A stretch of 22,500 nt of DNA from Prorocentrum cordatum (lineage: Eukaryota > Sar > Dinophyceae > Prorocentrales > Prorocentraceae): the NCBI GenBank assembly GCA_963575745.1, contig CAUYUJ010016895.1, forward strand, positions 50,007 to 72,506, read 5' to 3'. Positions 10,455-18,061 of this stretch are shown here, piece after piece (position 1 is the first letter of the stretch; each line of letters begins with the position of its first letter). The position numbers and the translations under genes are program-made. The notes under the pieces are model-generated. The model made no database searches. It was given only the letters and a program-made list of their open reading frames with translations, and was not told where the DNA came from.

Positions 10455-10590
10455 CACTGCGACTGTCATCGCGAATGCGACTACGACTGCGAGAACAGCA
10501 GAACTCTACAACTGGATTCTCATCTGAATCTTAAGGGGGATGCTTCCAGATATGCTCCTACACATCGCTGTTAGGTTGCTTTGCCGGGAT

Positions 10591-10675
10591 ATTTTGGAAA
10601 AAGAACCAAAACCCAAACCGAAAGGGTTCAGCACGCCAGGCACCCCTGCGATGAATCGATAGGGGGCGGCGGATC
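10591..10675 (+). repeat. Repeat unit U3, displaced tail
   Basis: TTTTGGAAAAAGAACC, the ACCAAAACCCAAACCGAAAG stretch, the GCACGCCAGGCACCCCTGCG stretch and GGGGGCGGCGGATC complete the U3 tail cut off at 5701. The uninterrupted counterpart in U4 (about 12451-12468) reads GGGGGAGTTCTTTTGGAAAA, which shows where the A/B element went in. Confidence 0.88.
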
Positions 10676-10710
10676 GAAGACGCCTACGGCGAATCACCGC
10701 TGCCCCCTGC
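10661..10710. repeat. Junction hairpin between U3 and U4
   Basis: AGGGGGCGGCGG pairs with CCGCTGCCCCCT with one mismatch. The loop holds GATC and GACGCCTACGGCGAATCA. Confidence 0.8.
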
Positions 10711-10790
10711 CGTTGTGAAAGCGCCTACATCGCCGTGACGAAAGTTTCTTTCAACTTGCCTTTGGAATGACGCGTTCGTGCGGAGTAGTT

Positions 10791-10817
10791 CGGAGTAGTT
10801 TTACTAAAACTACTCCG
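10791..10817. repeat. Perfect 13-bp palindrome inside the MITE
   Basis: CGGAGTAGTTTTA, one C, then TAAAACTACTCCG. A direct copy of CGGAGTAGTT precedes it at 10781-10790. Confidence 0.9.
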
Positions 10818-10857
10818 CGCGCAATCGCATCCCGCTCGGTTATTTATATGGTTTGGC

Positions 10858-10928
10858 GCGGAGTAGTTTTCGATCCCGTTTTGGGGTAACAGAGTTATTA
10901 ACGTCCCCGGGATCGGAAATTACTCCGC
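10858..10928. repeat. Second inverted repeat inside the MITE
   Basis: The 21-bp arms at 10858-10878 and 10908-10928 match at 19 positions and share the GCGGAGTA start with the palindrome above. The element could therefore fold into several nested stems. Confidence 0.85.
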
Positions 10929-11068
10929 CGAATGACCCAACATCATGTCATGTTAGGACTCTTGAGAGGGATGGGAGAGATCTTCATCATAGCAAATTGA
11001 AGAAATGTTTGTCACGGCTGTGTATGTGGCCGAACGTTGAGGCCAGACCTGCCAAGCCATCGGACCGT

Positions 11069-11107
11069 GTGTTCCCCGAATCGGTTTGGAAAGCCTTCGG
11101 GGAACAC
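11069..11107 (+). repeat. Conserved stem-loop in U4 head
   Basis: GTGTTCCCCGAA pairs perfectly with TTCGGGGAACAC across a 15-nt loop, the longest stem of the five copies. Confidence 0.8.
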
Positions 11108-12380
11108 GTGGGCATCTTGAAGGTCATCTTGGCCGTCTGGAGGCCATTTTGACCCTTTCGGGCCTTCTTGGAGGACGTCTTGAAGGGCTCTTGGACCGTC
11201 TTGGAGGCCATTTTGAGCGTCTTGGAGACCTCTTGGGCCGTCTTGGGGGCCTCTTGGGGCCATGTCTTGGGCCTCTTGGGCGATCTTTAGGGACACTTGG
11301 GCCGTCTCGGGACGTCGGAAGGCAGAAACAAAGCAAATGCCACAATCCTTCAAAAACCCTTGGGAAATCCATGAGTTTGGCCTTTTCGGGCCTTCCTGGA
11401 GGCCCTCTTGGAGGCATCTTGGGCCGTCTTGGGCCATCTTAGGGCCATGTTCGGCCGTCTTGGTGGGCTCCTGATCCGTCTGACGCCGTCGGAAGCCGTT
11501 TGGGGGGGCCTCTATGGGCCACCTTGTGGCCCTCTTGGAATGCTCCAGGGCCGTCTTGGAGGCCATCTTGGGTGTCTTAACGGCCTCCTGTGCCGTCTTG
11601 GGGGCCTCTTGGGGCTGTCTTGGGGCCCTCTTGGGCCGTTCTGGGGCCATCTTGGAGGCCTCTTGGGCGATCTTTCGGCGATCTTTGGGGGCTCTTGGGC
11701 CGTCTCGGGCCGTTGGAAGGCCGAAAAGAAGGACATGTCAAATCCGTAGAAACAAACCTTAGGAAAATCAATGTTTTTGGCCTGTTCTGGCCCCCTCTTG
11801 GGGGCCTCTCGGGCCGTCTTGGGCCAGCTTCGAGCCAACTTCGGCCATCTTGGTGGGTTCCTGGCACGTCTGACGCCGTCGGGAGCCGTCTTGGGGGCCT
11901 TTCTGGGCCGACTGGGGGCCCTCTTGGGGCGCTTCGGGGCCGTCTTGGAGGCCATCTTGGGCGTCTTGGAGGCCATCGTGGGCGTCTTGGAGGCCTCTTG
12001 GGCCGTCTTCGGACCCTCTTGGGGCCGTCGTGGGAGCCTCTTGGGCCGTCATGGGGCCATCTTGGAGGCCTCTTGGGCAATCTTGGGGCGATCTTGGGGG
12101 CCCTTTGGGCCGTCTTGAGCCGTCGGAATGCCGAGAAGAAGCAAATTCCAAAATCCTTCAAAAGCCTAATGAACATCAATGATTTTGGCCTCTTCGGGCC
12201 TTCCTGGAGGACCTCTTGGAAGCCTCTTGGGCCGTCTTGGAGGCCTCTTGCGGGCCTCTTGGGCCGTCTTGGGCCGTCTTGGACTCTCGTGGGCCGTCTT
12301 GGAGGCCGTCTTGGACCATCTTGGGCGGACTTGGAGGCCATCTTGGGCCATCTTCGCGATTTTTCGAGGACGTCCCGAGC

Positions 12381-12394
12381 GAAACGGCCGTTTC
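12381..12394. repeat. GAAACGGCCGTTTC palindrome in U4, copy in U5 at 12625-12638
   Basis: A perfect 14-bp palindrome near the end of the minisatellite in U4. It is exactly preserved in the inverted U5 copy and marks the inner limit of the large inverted repeat. Confidence 0.85.
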
Positions 12395-12468
12395 TGGCAT
12401 TGACTTGTGCAGTTTCCGGGTGGCCGGCGGGACGGGCCGAAGCCCCAGGGGGAGTTCTTTTGGAAAAA

Positions 12469-13523
12469 GATCCGCCGCCCCCCTGTCGATTCATCGCAGG
12501 GGTGCCTGGCGTGCTGGATCCTTTCGGTTTTGGTTTAGGTTCTTTTTCCATGGCGCGTCGGCCCGTCCCGCCGGGGTCCCGGGAGGATTGCCCAGGAGCG
12601 CAAATTCCACGAACAATCCTCCCTGAAACGGCCGTTTCGCTCGGGACATCCTCAACAATTCGCGAAGATGGCCCAAGATGGCCTCCAAGTCCGCCCAAGA
12701 TGGTCCAAGACGGCCTCCAAGACGGCCCACGAGAGTCCAAGACGGCCCAAGACGGCCCAAGAGGCCCGCAAGAGGCTTCCCAGACGGCCCAAGAGGCCTC
12801 CAAGAGGTCCTCCAGGAAGGCCCGAAGAGGCCACAATCATTGATGTTCATTAGGTTTTTGAAGGATTTTAGAATTTGCTTCTTCTCGGCATTCCCACGGC
12901 TCAAGACGGCCCAAGAGGCCCCCAAGATCGCCCAAGAGGCCCCCAAGAGGGCCCCATGACGGCCCAAGTTGCCTCCAAGATGGCCCCAAGAGGGCCCCAA
13001 GACGGCCCAAGAGGCCTCCAACACGCCCAAGATGGCCTCCAAGACGCCCAAGATGGCCTCCAAGACAGCCCCGAAGCGCCCCAAGAGGGCCCCCCGTTGG
13101 CCCAGAAAGGCCCCCAAGACGGCTCCCGACGGCGTCAGACGTGCCAGGAACCCATCAAGATGGCCGAAGTTGGCTCGAAGCTGGCCCAAGACGGCCCAAG
13201 AGGCCCCCAAGAGGGGGCCAGAAGAGGCCAAAAACATTGATTGTCCTAAGATTTTTGATGGATTTTGACATGTCCTTCTTTTCGGCCTTCCGACGGCCCG
13301 AGACGGCCCAAGAGCCCCCAAAGATCGCCGAAAGATCGCCCAAGAGGCCTCCAAGGCGGCCAAGATGACCTTCAAGATGCCCACGTGTTCCCCGAATGCT
13401 TTTCAAACCGACTCGGGGAACACATGGTCCGATGGCTTGGCAGGTCTGGCCTCAACGTTCGGCCACATAGGCGCTTCCAAATAGGCAGGGGGCGGCGATG
13501 GTTCGCCGTAGGCGTCTTCGATC
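12469..13523 (-). repeat. Repeat unit U5, inverted inside the U4 tail
   Basis: Read on the minus strand, this starts at GATC with GAAGACGCCTACGGCGAA and ends at GGGGGCGGCGGATC, so it is one whole unit of 1055 bp. It lies between TTTTGGAAAAA and CAAAACCAAAACCG, which are contiguous around GAAC in the U3 tail. Its tail has lost the GAAGCCCCAGGGGGAGTTCT segment and carries a private stretch at about 12570-12624. The event could be a true transposition-like insertion, a recombination, or a joining artefact at GATC sites. Confidence 0.85.
12581..12623. repeat. U5-specific small inverted repeat
   Basis: GGGAGGATTG and CAATCCTCCC are perfect 10-bp arms around 23 nt. The corresponding place in U4 has unrelated sequence, so this is a private addition or a replacement in U5. 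Confidence 0.7.
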
Positions 13524-13592
13524 CAAAACCAAAACCGAGAGGGTCCAGCACGCCAGGCACCCCTGCGATGAATCGACAGGGGGCGGCGGATC
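13524..13592 (+). repeat. Repeat unit U4, displaced end of tail
   Basis: CAAAACCAAAACCGAGAG, then the GCACGCCAGGCACCCCTGCG stretch and GGGGGCGGCGGATC. This is the plus-strand continuation of U4 after the inverted U5, ending at GATC 13589-13592. The next base leaves the unit family: no new head follows. Confidence 0.85.
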
Positions 13593-14290
13593 TCATGTCA
13601 TTCGGCCCATCCTGCCACCGTGCCTGGGTTGTGGATATGAATCCTATTGTATGCTCGTTGGGATTTCGAAGGAGGCCTCTCGGGGGCCTCTTGGAGGGTG
13701 TGGAGCCCTCTTTGGGGGCCGTTTTGGGGCATCTTGGGCGCCGTTTTGTGGCCTCTTCGGATTCCTTTGTTGGGGCCTGTTGGGGCCTCTTGGGGGCCTC
13801 TTGGGGGCCTCCTGGGCGCCTCTTGGGTGTCTCTTAGGGCCTTCTGGGCGCCTCTTGGGGCCTTCTTGTGGCCTCTTGGGGCGGAGGGCTCGGATTTTCG
13901 GTTCGTCTTCCCTCTCTTGGGCCTCTATTGGGGTGGTCTTGGAGCCCTCTTGGGTCGTTTTGGGCGCCTCTTGGGCCGTCTTGGGGCCCTTGGGCAGTCC
14001 TGGGGCGGTCTTGGGTGCCTCAGTGCCGCCTGGGAGCGTCGGGAAGCCGAAAAGGCGAGAAAGCCAAGCCTTCAACAACCTAGAGAAAATCAATGATTCT
14101 GGAATCTTGGGGCGTCTTGGGGGGCCTCTTCGATGCCTCTTGGGGCGTCCTGTGGGCCTCTTGGGCCGTCTGGGGGGCATCTTGGGCGCCTTGGAGCGAT
14201 CGCTCGGCGACTCGGGGCCCTCTTGGACCGTCTTCGAGGCCTCTTCGGGCCCTCTGGGGCCCGTCTTGGGGCCCGAACAGGCCCGAACAG
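13593..14290 (+). repeat. Diverged minisatellite block with one spacer module
   Basis: After about 70 bp of unrelated sequence, minisatellite of GGCCTCTTGGG type resumes at about 13665 and runs to about 14275. It contains a spacer module at about 14036-14105 recognisable by GAAGCCGAAAAGGCGA and AAAATCAATGATTCTGG. The head and tail modules of U1 to U5 are missing. The block is G-richer (GGGGGCCTCTTGG) than the others and is likely an older or separate lineage. Confidence 0.85.
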
Positions 14291-15071
14291 GTTCAAGATG
14301 CGGGGGAGCTTGGGGAATACGCCGGAAAGCCCAGTTGTACTTCGGCAAGCCCCGCCACATTCATTTGAGAATTTGGGGTCTGGGCCCCTAATTGACTCCT
14401 CAGAACTTGAGGGCTGAGGCTCAGGGGATTGGACGAAGGACCCGAGGACACGCCCACTCCGTGCCCAGCGGCACGGTGGCGGGGCCTGCTCACCCTTGCA
14501 CCTATTGTGCTCCTGCCCGCCGTGCTTTCCTCCGATGCCCTTCTCCCTCCTCTCCCCCCCCTTCGTTCCTATTCCGTCTGGGCCTGACCTGGTCCACTTC
14601 ATGCGTCGTTCTTCCCTCCCGCAGGGCGTACTGTCAGGGCTTCCCGCTGCAGCAGGCAAGAAGAGAAACAGCCGGGTCAGAATGTCGGAACGAGCAGCGG
14701 GCAGTTTGCGTGTCCGCATGTGGCGCCTTAGCTGCGCCCGTCTCATAGAGATGGGTGCCAGGCTCGGGGGTTGGGCAGTTGGTCGGGAGATGGGTGGAGT
14801 GGCCCGTAACCTACCATGGAGCTTTGTGTTCACCCGCCCTGGGCTGGTCGTATTCGTACAGTCCAGTTGCGCGTGCCATTCGATCCGGCAGGGTTGGTTG
14901 TGGTCTTCCTGGCCGAGGAACCTGAAATATCGGTGAAGGCTTCAGGGGACCCTGAGACGTAATTCTCACAGTTCCTTGATCTTTTGTCGGGCAGACATAG
15001 TCTTTTGCATTGTTCAGTCTTCAGTCTTCCTAGAGGCTCGAGGAGGCGAATCGGGCCAGTTACGCCCTAGA
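14291..15071. other. Unassigned region, no recognised gene
   Basis: No repeat or known domain is apparent. A plus-strand frame opens at ATG 14816 (context CTACCATGG) and reads 48 residues to TAA at 14960-14962, including VPFDPAGLVVVFLAEEPEIS. This looks more coding-like than its neighbours but is too short to name. Longer overlapping plus frames (14392-14748, 14496-14936) and a minus frame (14090-14833) are Pro/Arg/Cys-rich without recognisable features and are probably chance openings in GC-rich DNA. Confidence 0.3.
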
Positions 15072-15526
15072 GCGCCTCGATCCTTGACCATCCCTCGATT
15101 CTCCCCTTCCTGCCTCTCTCCACCTACCCTTGCCTCCTCCCTCCCCTCCTCCCTCTGTTCTCCTTGCCTTGCGCATGCGCTGAGCAGATGCTTGGGTTGT
15201 GTCGTCCTCGTACTTCCTCAACTTCTTTTCCCGCCCCTCCGCCTCTTTCTCATCCTTCGCCTCCTCCTCCTCATTCTCCCTTCACTCTTCTCCTCCCCTC
15301 CCGTATCCGTCTCCTTTTTCTATCTTGCTCCTTGCCCCAAAGCCTCTCTTTTCTTCTGCTCCCTATCCCCTTCCTCTTTCGCTCCCTCCTCCAATAGGTT
15401 GCTGTTTGTCCACCTCTCTGTCCTCCTCTTCCTCGTCGTCATCATTGCTCAGCTCTCTCTCTCTCTCTTTCTTTTTCTCTGTCTTTCTTTCTCTCTCTCT
15501 CTCACTCTCTCATGATATTTCGCCCC
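15072..15526 (+). repeat. Long polypyrimidine tract ending in CT dinucleotides
   Basis: About 450 bp of mostly C and T on the plus strand, with a CT microsatellite at about 15450-15510. It gives Ser/Leu/Phe/Pro-rich spurious frames. Just after it, TTGTTCTGCCCTCAG (to 15554) would fit a 3' splice acceptor, so the tract could be an intron end. It could equally be an expanded simple repeat. Confidence 0.8.
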
Positions 15527-15554
15527 CTTGCACCGTGGTTGTTCTGCCCTCAGC

Positions 15555-16450
15555 GTGCCACTGCAACCTTTCGCATACTCCTTCTATTCGCCGCCGCCCT
15601 GTGGTCCCACTGACGCTTATCACAACTCTGCTCGAGCTCCCCTGCGCGCCTGCAAGGAGGCTCAACGCGTGGAAGAGGCCATCGACATCTCCAGCCTGAG
15701 GTCCGACCTCGCGTACACGTTCGCCGTCGAGGCCGCCATGTACGGCGACGGTCTCTCGAACTGTTCAAGCCGCCTCGGTTGCCTGCAGTGGCTTCCAGCA
15801 GCGTCTGCTGGTGCTGCAAGCCCGCTTGCATGATCCATTGCCGCCCTGCGCTTCCCAGCTTCAGCGTGCAAGCCGTCGTGCGTGCCCGCGCGGACTGGCC
15901 GGGTGGCGGTGGAGCTGAAGGTGTTACCACGCCTCACCGCCGTGACATTCGCGTAGTGGTGGTGAGTGCTGGCACCGCATATTGGCCCGTGCGCGGTTGT
16001 CCACGGCAGGTTCGTGTCGTATCGACGCCTCGGCCACCCCCGCGCAGGCGTTCAAGGTTGAATGCCGCCAGTGGCTCAGAATCGGCTGGCGTGGACCGAT
16101 CTGTAACCATTGTGCAGCCCCGATTGTTCAAGATTGAACGGCCCACGCGGTGCAGAAACCAGCGCAGAAGTCGTCACGACACGAATTTGCCGAATGCCGC
16201 ATGCTTGGGGGTCTCTTTGGGAGCCTTGTCGTACCTGCCCCCCGCGCCGAGATCTGGGTGCCAGGCGCGCTACCCTTACGTCGGGACCCGCGAGTTCAAC
16301 CGCGTGCTCTCCACGCACACCCGCTTCTGCTTCCCGGTGGCGCTGGCCTCGATTTGCTTGTCGCCGGCCCCGATCGAATGCTGGGCCCCGATCGAGTGCC
16401 AGAAATCCTCGATAGCCGCGAGGATAAAATCCCCCTTTCTCTGTGGGTCT
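15555..16450 (+). other. Unassigned region with possible degraded coding sequence
   Basis: Frame 15528-15833 includes ACKEAQRVEEAIDISSLRSD, which has coding-like composition, before it passes into Ala/Ser-rich sequence and stops. A second plus frame (15779-16525) is open for 248 codons and a third overlaps it from 16150. None matches a family I can name, and overlapping open frames are expected at this GC content. It could be exons of an unrecognised gene, a decayed gene or non-coding sequence. Confidence 0.2.
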
Positions 16451-16451
16451 T

Positions 16452-16760
16452 CAGGGCGAGAGGAGAGGGGGAGAGAGAAGAAGGGGGAGAGGACGGAATT
16501 GGGAGGGGGGGAGAAGGGGGGGTAGGAGGGGGAGGAGGGGGAAGAGGAGGAGGAGGAGGAGGAGGAGGAGGAGGAGGAGGAGGGAAGAGGAGGAGGAGGA
16601 GGAGGAAGAGGAGAAGGAGGAGGAGGAAGAGGAGAAGGAGGAGAGGAAGAAGAGGAGGAGAAGGAGGAGGAGGAGGAGGGGGGGAGGAGGAGAAGGAGGT
16701 GGAGGACCAGGAGAGGGAAGTGGAGAGGAAGGAGGAGGAGGAGGTAGATGATGATGATGT

Positions 16761-16805
<45 letters not shown>

Positions 16806-16814
16806 CGACGACGA

Positions 16815-16876
<62 letters not shown>

Positions 16877-16878
16877 AC

Positions 16879-16941
<63 letters not shown>

Positions 16942-17035
16942 ATGATGATGATGATGATGATGATGATGAGGAGGAGGAGGAGGAGGAGGAGGAGGAGGAG
17001 GAGGAGGAGGAGGAGGATGGGGATAAGGAGGAGGA
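16452..17035 (+). repeat. Mosaic trinucleotide array GGA-GAT-GAC-GAT-GGT-GAT-GGA
   Basis: In order: impure GGA/GAG (about 16452-16745), GAT (about 16747-16804), GAC (about 16804-16877), GAT (about 16877-16928), a short GGT run (about 16928-16940), GAT (about 16941-16968), GGA (about 16969-17017). Adjacent blocks differ by one base of the triplet. All frames are open and encode homopolymer-like runs, which I do not treat as a gene. Confidence 0.95.
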
Positions 17036-17721
17036 CGCAGACGGAGCGACAGTGGCCGCGCTGGGGGCGGCGGGACGGCGACTGAACGACACAGAGTTCT
17101 GCTTGACATCACGCGCGCTGTTTGTCCAAGACCTGGCGCCACCCAGCAATCTCTGTGCTAACCACACCCGCACGGGCCCGCGCGCAGTCTGGGCTTGCGG
17201 GGAAAGCCGCTGCTGCAAAGCCCACCACTGTTTTCGGTGTTCCTGCGGCGGCGGCGGCGTAAAATCGCGCAGCAGGGACGTCGAGGACCTGCGGCAACGC
17301 ATTCACGACGGGTGCGGCCATCGCGAGAAGCAGGTCCCTGTCTCCAGCTGGGACCGGTGAGCGTGGCGCTGCCAGAGCTGCGACGCTCGGAGCGCGCGTC
17401 ACCGGCAACCCGCCGGCCCCTGCGGCGGTTGCGGCCAGCCTGTTGTCTCCCGCAGAGAAGAGACCATCGTTGATGTTCAGAGGCATGGCGTATCGGCTCT
17501 CCGCGACTGTCCGTGTATGCAACAGTGCGGCACGCCGTGTCAGGCAGCCCGACGCGCTGCCCGCCGTGACAGCCACAGCAAGGTCCGAAGCAGGAGGGCG
17601 GCACGGCAAGGCCTCCTTCCGCCACCACCGCGACCAGGCCCACCAGGGCCGAAGCGGTCTGCTTGTGTCAACGGTGGGGGCGGAACTGGAAGCTTTCTCC
17701 GAAGGGCTTATTAGGCGACCC
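17036..17721. other. Unassigned region between two simple-repeat arrays
   Basis: The minus strand is open over this whole interval as part of frame 17109-18158. It reads Ala-rich sequence such as LLLAMAAPVVNALPQVLDVP with no recognised domain. Plus-strand frames here are shorter and Arg/Cys-rich. The minus frame could be a real exon or decayed gene, but its extension into the TCC array (Glu-rich) is an artefact and the rest may be chance. Confidence 0.25.
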
Positions 17722-18020
17722 GTCCTCCTCCTCCTCCTCCTCCTTCTCCTCCTCCTCCTCCTCCTCCCTCCTCCTCCTCCTCCTCCTACTCCTCCTCCTC
17801 TCTCCTCCTCCTCCTCCTCCTCCCTCCTCCTCCTCCCTCCTCCTCCTCCTCCTCCTCCTCCTCTTCCTCCTCTTCCTCCTCCTCCTCCATTTCCTCCTCC
17901 CCCCTCCCCTTCCTCCTCCCCTTCCTCCTCCTCCTCCTCCTCCTCCTCCTCCTCCTCCTCCTCGTCCTCCTCGTCCTCCTCCTCCTCCTCCTCCTCCTCC
18001 CCCTCCTCCTCGTCCTCCTC
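17722..18020 (+). repeat. TCC trinucleotide array
   Basis: About 300 bp of CTC/TCC with minor interruptions (CCC, CTT, CGT). It is the reverse complement type of the GGA blocks in the array about 700 bp upstream, so the two face each other as inverted repeats. Confidence 0.95.
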
Positions 18021-18061
18021 ACCCGTTCTGGCACAGACGTGGCGCCCGTGCTTGCAGCAGC

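Larger units (their letters stand above)
7937..10590 (+). mobile_element. TIR element copy B, tandem with copy A
   Basis: Second direct copy with the same parts: ACCTAACAGCGA at 7937-7948, TCGCTGTTAGGT at 10565-10576, then GCCGGGATA. It is longer than A because both internal arrays are longer (nine versus six 72-bp units, and a longer hexanucleotide array). Between A and B only a short T-rich linker (ATTT) remains, like the T-rich bases at the outer edges. That fits two elements sharing a middle target duplication, or duplication of one element in place. Confidence 0.7.
10728..11022. mobile_element. 295-bp MITE with TA target duplication
   Basis: Terminal inverted repeats of about 30 bp lie at 10728-10758 and 10993-11022. 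They share the run GCCGTGAC, match at 24 aligned positions, with 6 mismatches and one gap. The dinucleotide TA flanks both ends (10726-10727 and 11023-11024). Removing the element and one TA restores GCGCCTATGTGGCCGAACG, which is what U5 has at 13461-13474 in reverse; U2 and U3 have the near-identical GCGCCTCTGTGGCCGA. A TA duplication fits a Tc1/mariner-type mobiliser. There is no transposase, so it is non-autonomous. It is more AT-rich than its surroundings. Confidence 0.85.
10672..12468 (+). repeat. Repeat unit U4, main part
   Basis: The head begins at GATC 10672 and is interrupted by a MITE at 10728-11022. It resumes at GTGGCCGAACGTTGAGGCC, a variant shared only with U5. A 12-bp stem-loop (11069-11107), minisatellite and three spacer modules (about 11313-11388, 11711-11786, 12121-12196) follow. 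The tail stops at TTTTGGAAAAA (12468), where a reversed unit is inserted; its last piece lies at 13524-13592. Frame 11590-12843 runs open across U4 into the reversed U5 only because the minisatellite lacks stops on either strand. Confidence 0.88.
11025..13471. repeat. Large imperfect inverted repeat (U4 versus U5)
   Basis: The left arm (11025 to about 12394) and right arm (about 12625 to 13471) are reverse complements with scattered differences. The right arm lacks roughly 515 bp corresponding to about 11133-11649. The arms pair in detail: stem-loop 11069-11107 with 13385-13423, spacer modules 11711-11786 with 13221-13297 and 12121-12196 with 12821-12897, and the palindrome GAAACGGCCGTTTC at 12381-12394 with 12625-12638. 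About 230 bp of non-matching tail sequence separates the arms. Confidence 0.9.

Noticed and set aside
10661-10740. tRNA- or SINE-like promoter in the unit junction
   Set aside because: The GC-rich hairpin does not fold as a cloverleaf by eye, and I could not find convincing A and B boxes at proper spacing.
10853-11152. 99-codon plus frame
   Set aside because: Runs from inside the MITE into the U4 head across the insertion junction, so it cannot be an original gene.
11590-12843. 417-codon plus frame and the 419-codon minus frame at 11577-12836
   Set aside because: Both run through U4 and the inverted U5 because the 21-bp minisatellite has no stops in any frame; the peptide changes character at the inversion point.
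16150-17142. Long Arg/Glu/Asp-rich frames on both strands
   Set aside because: Almost entirely encoded by GGA, GAT and GAC triplets.
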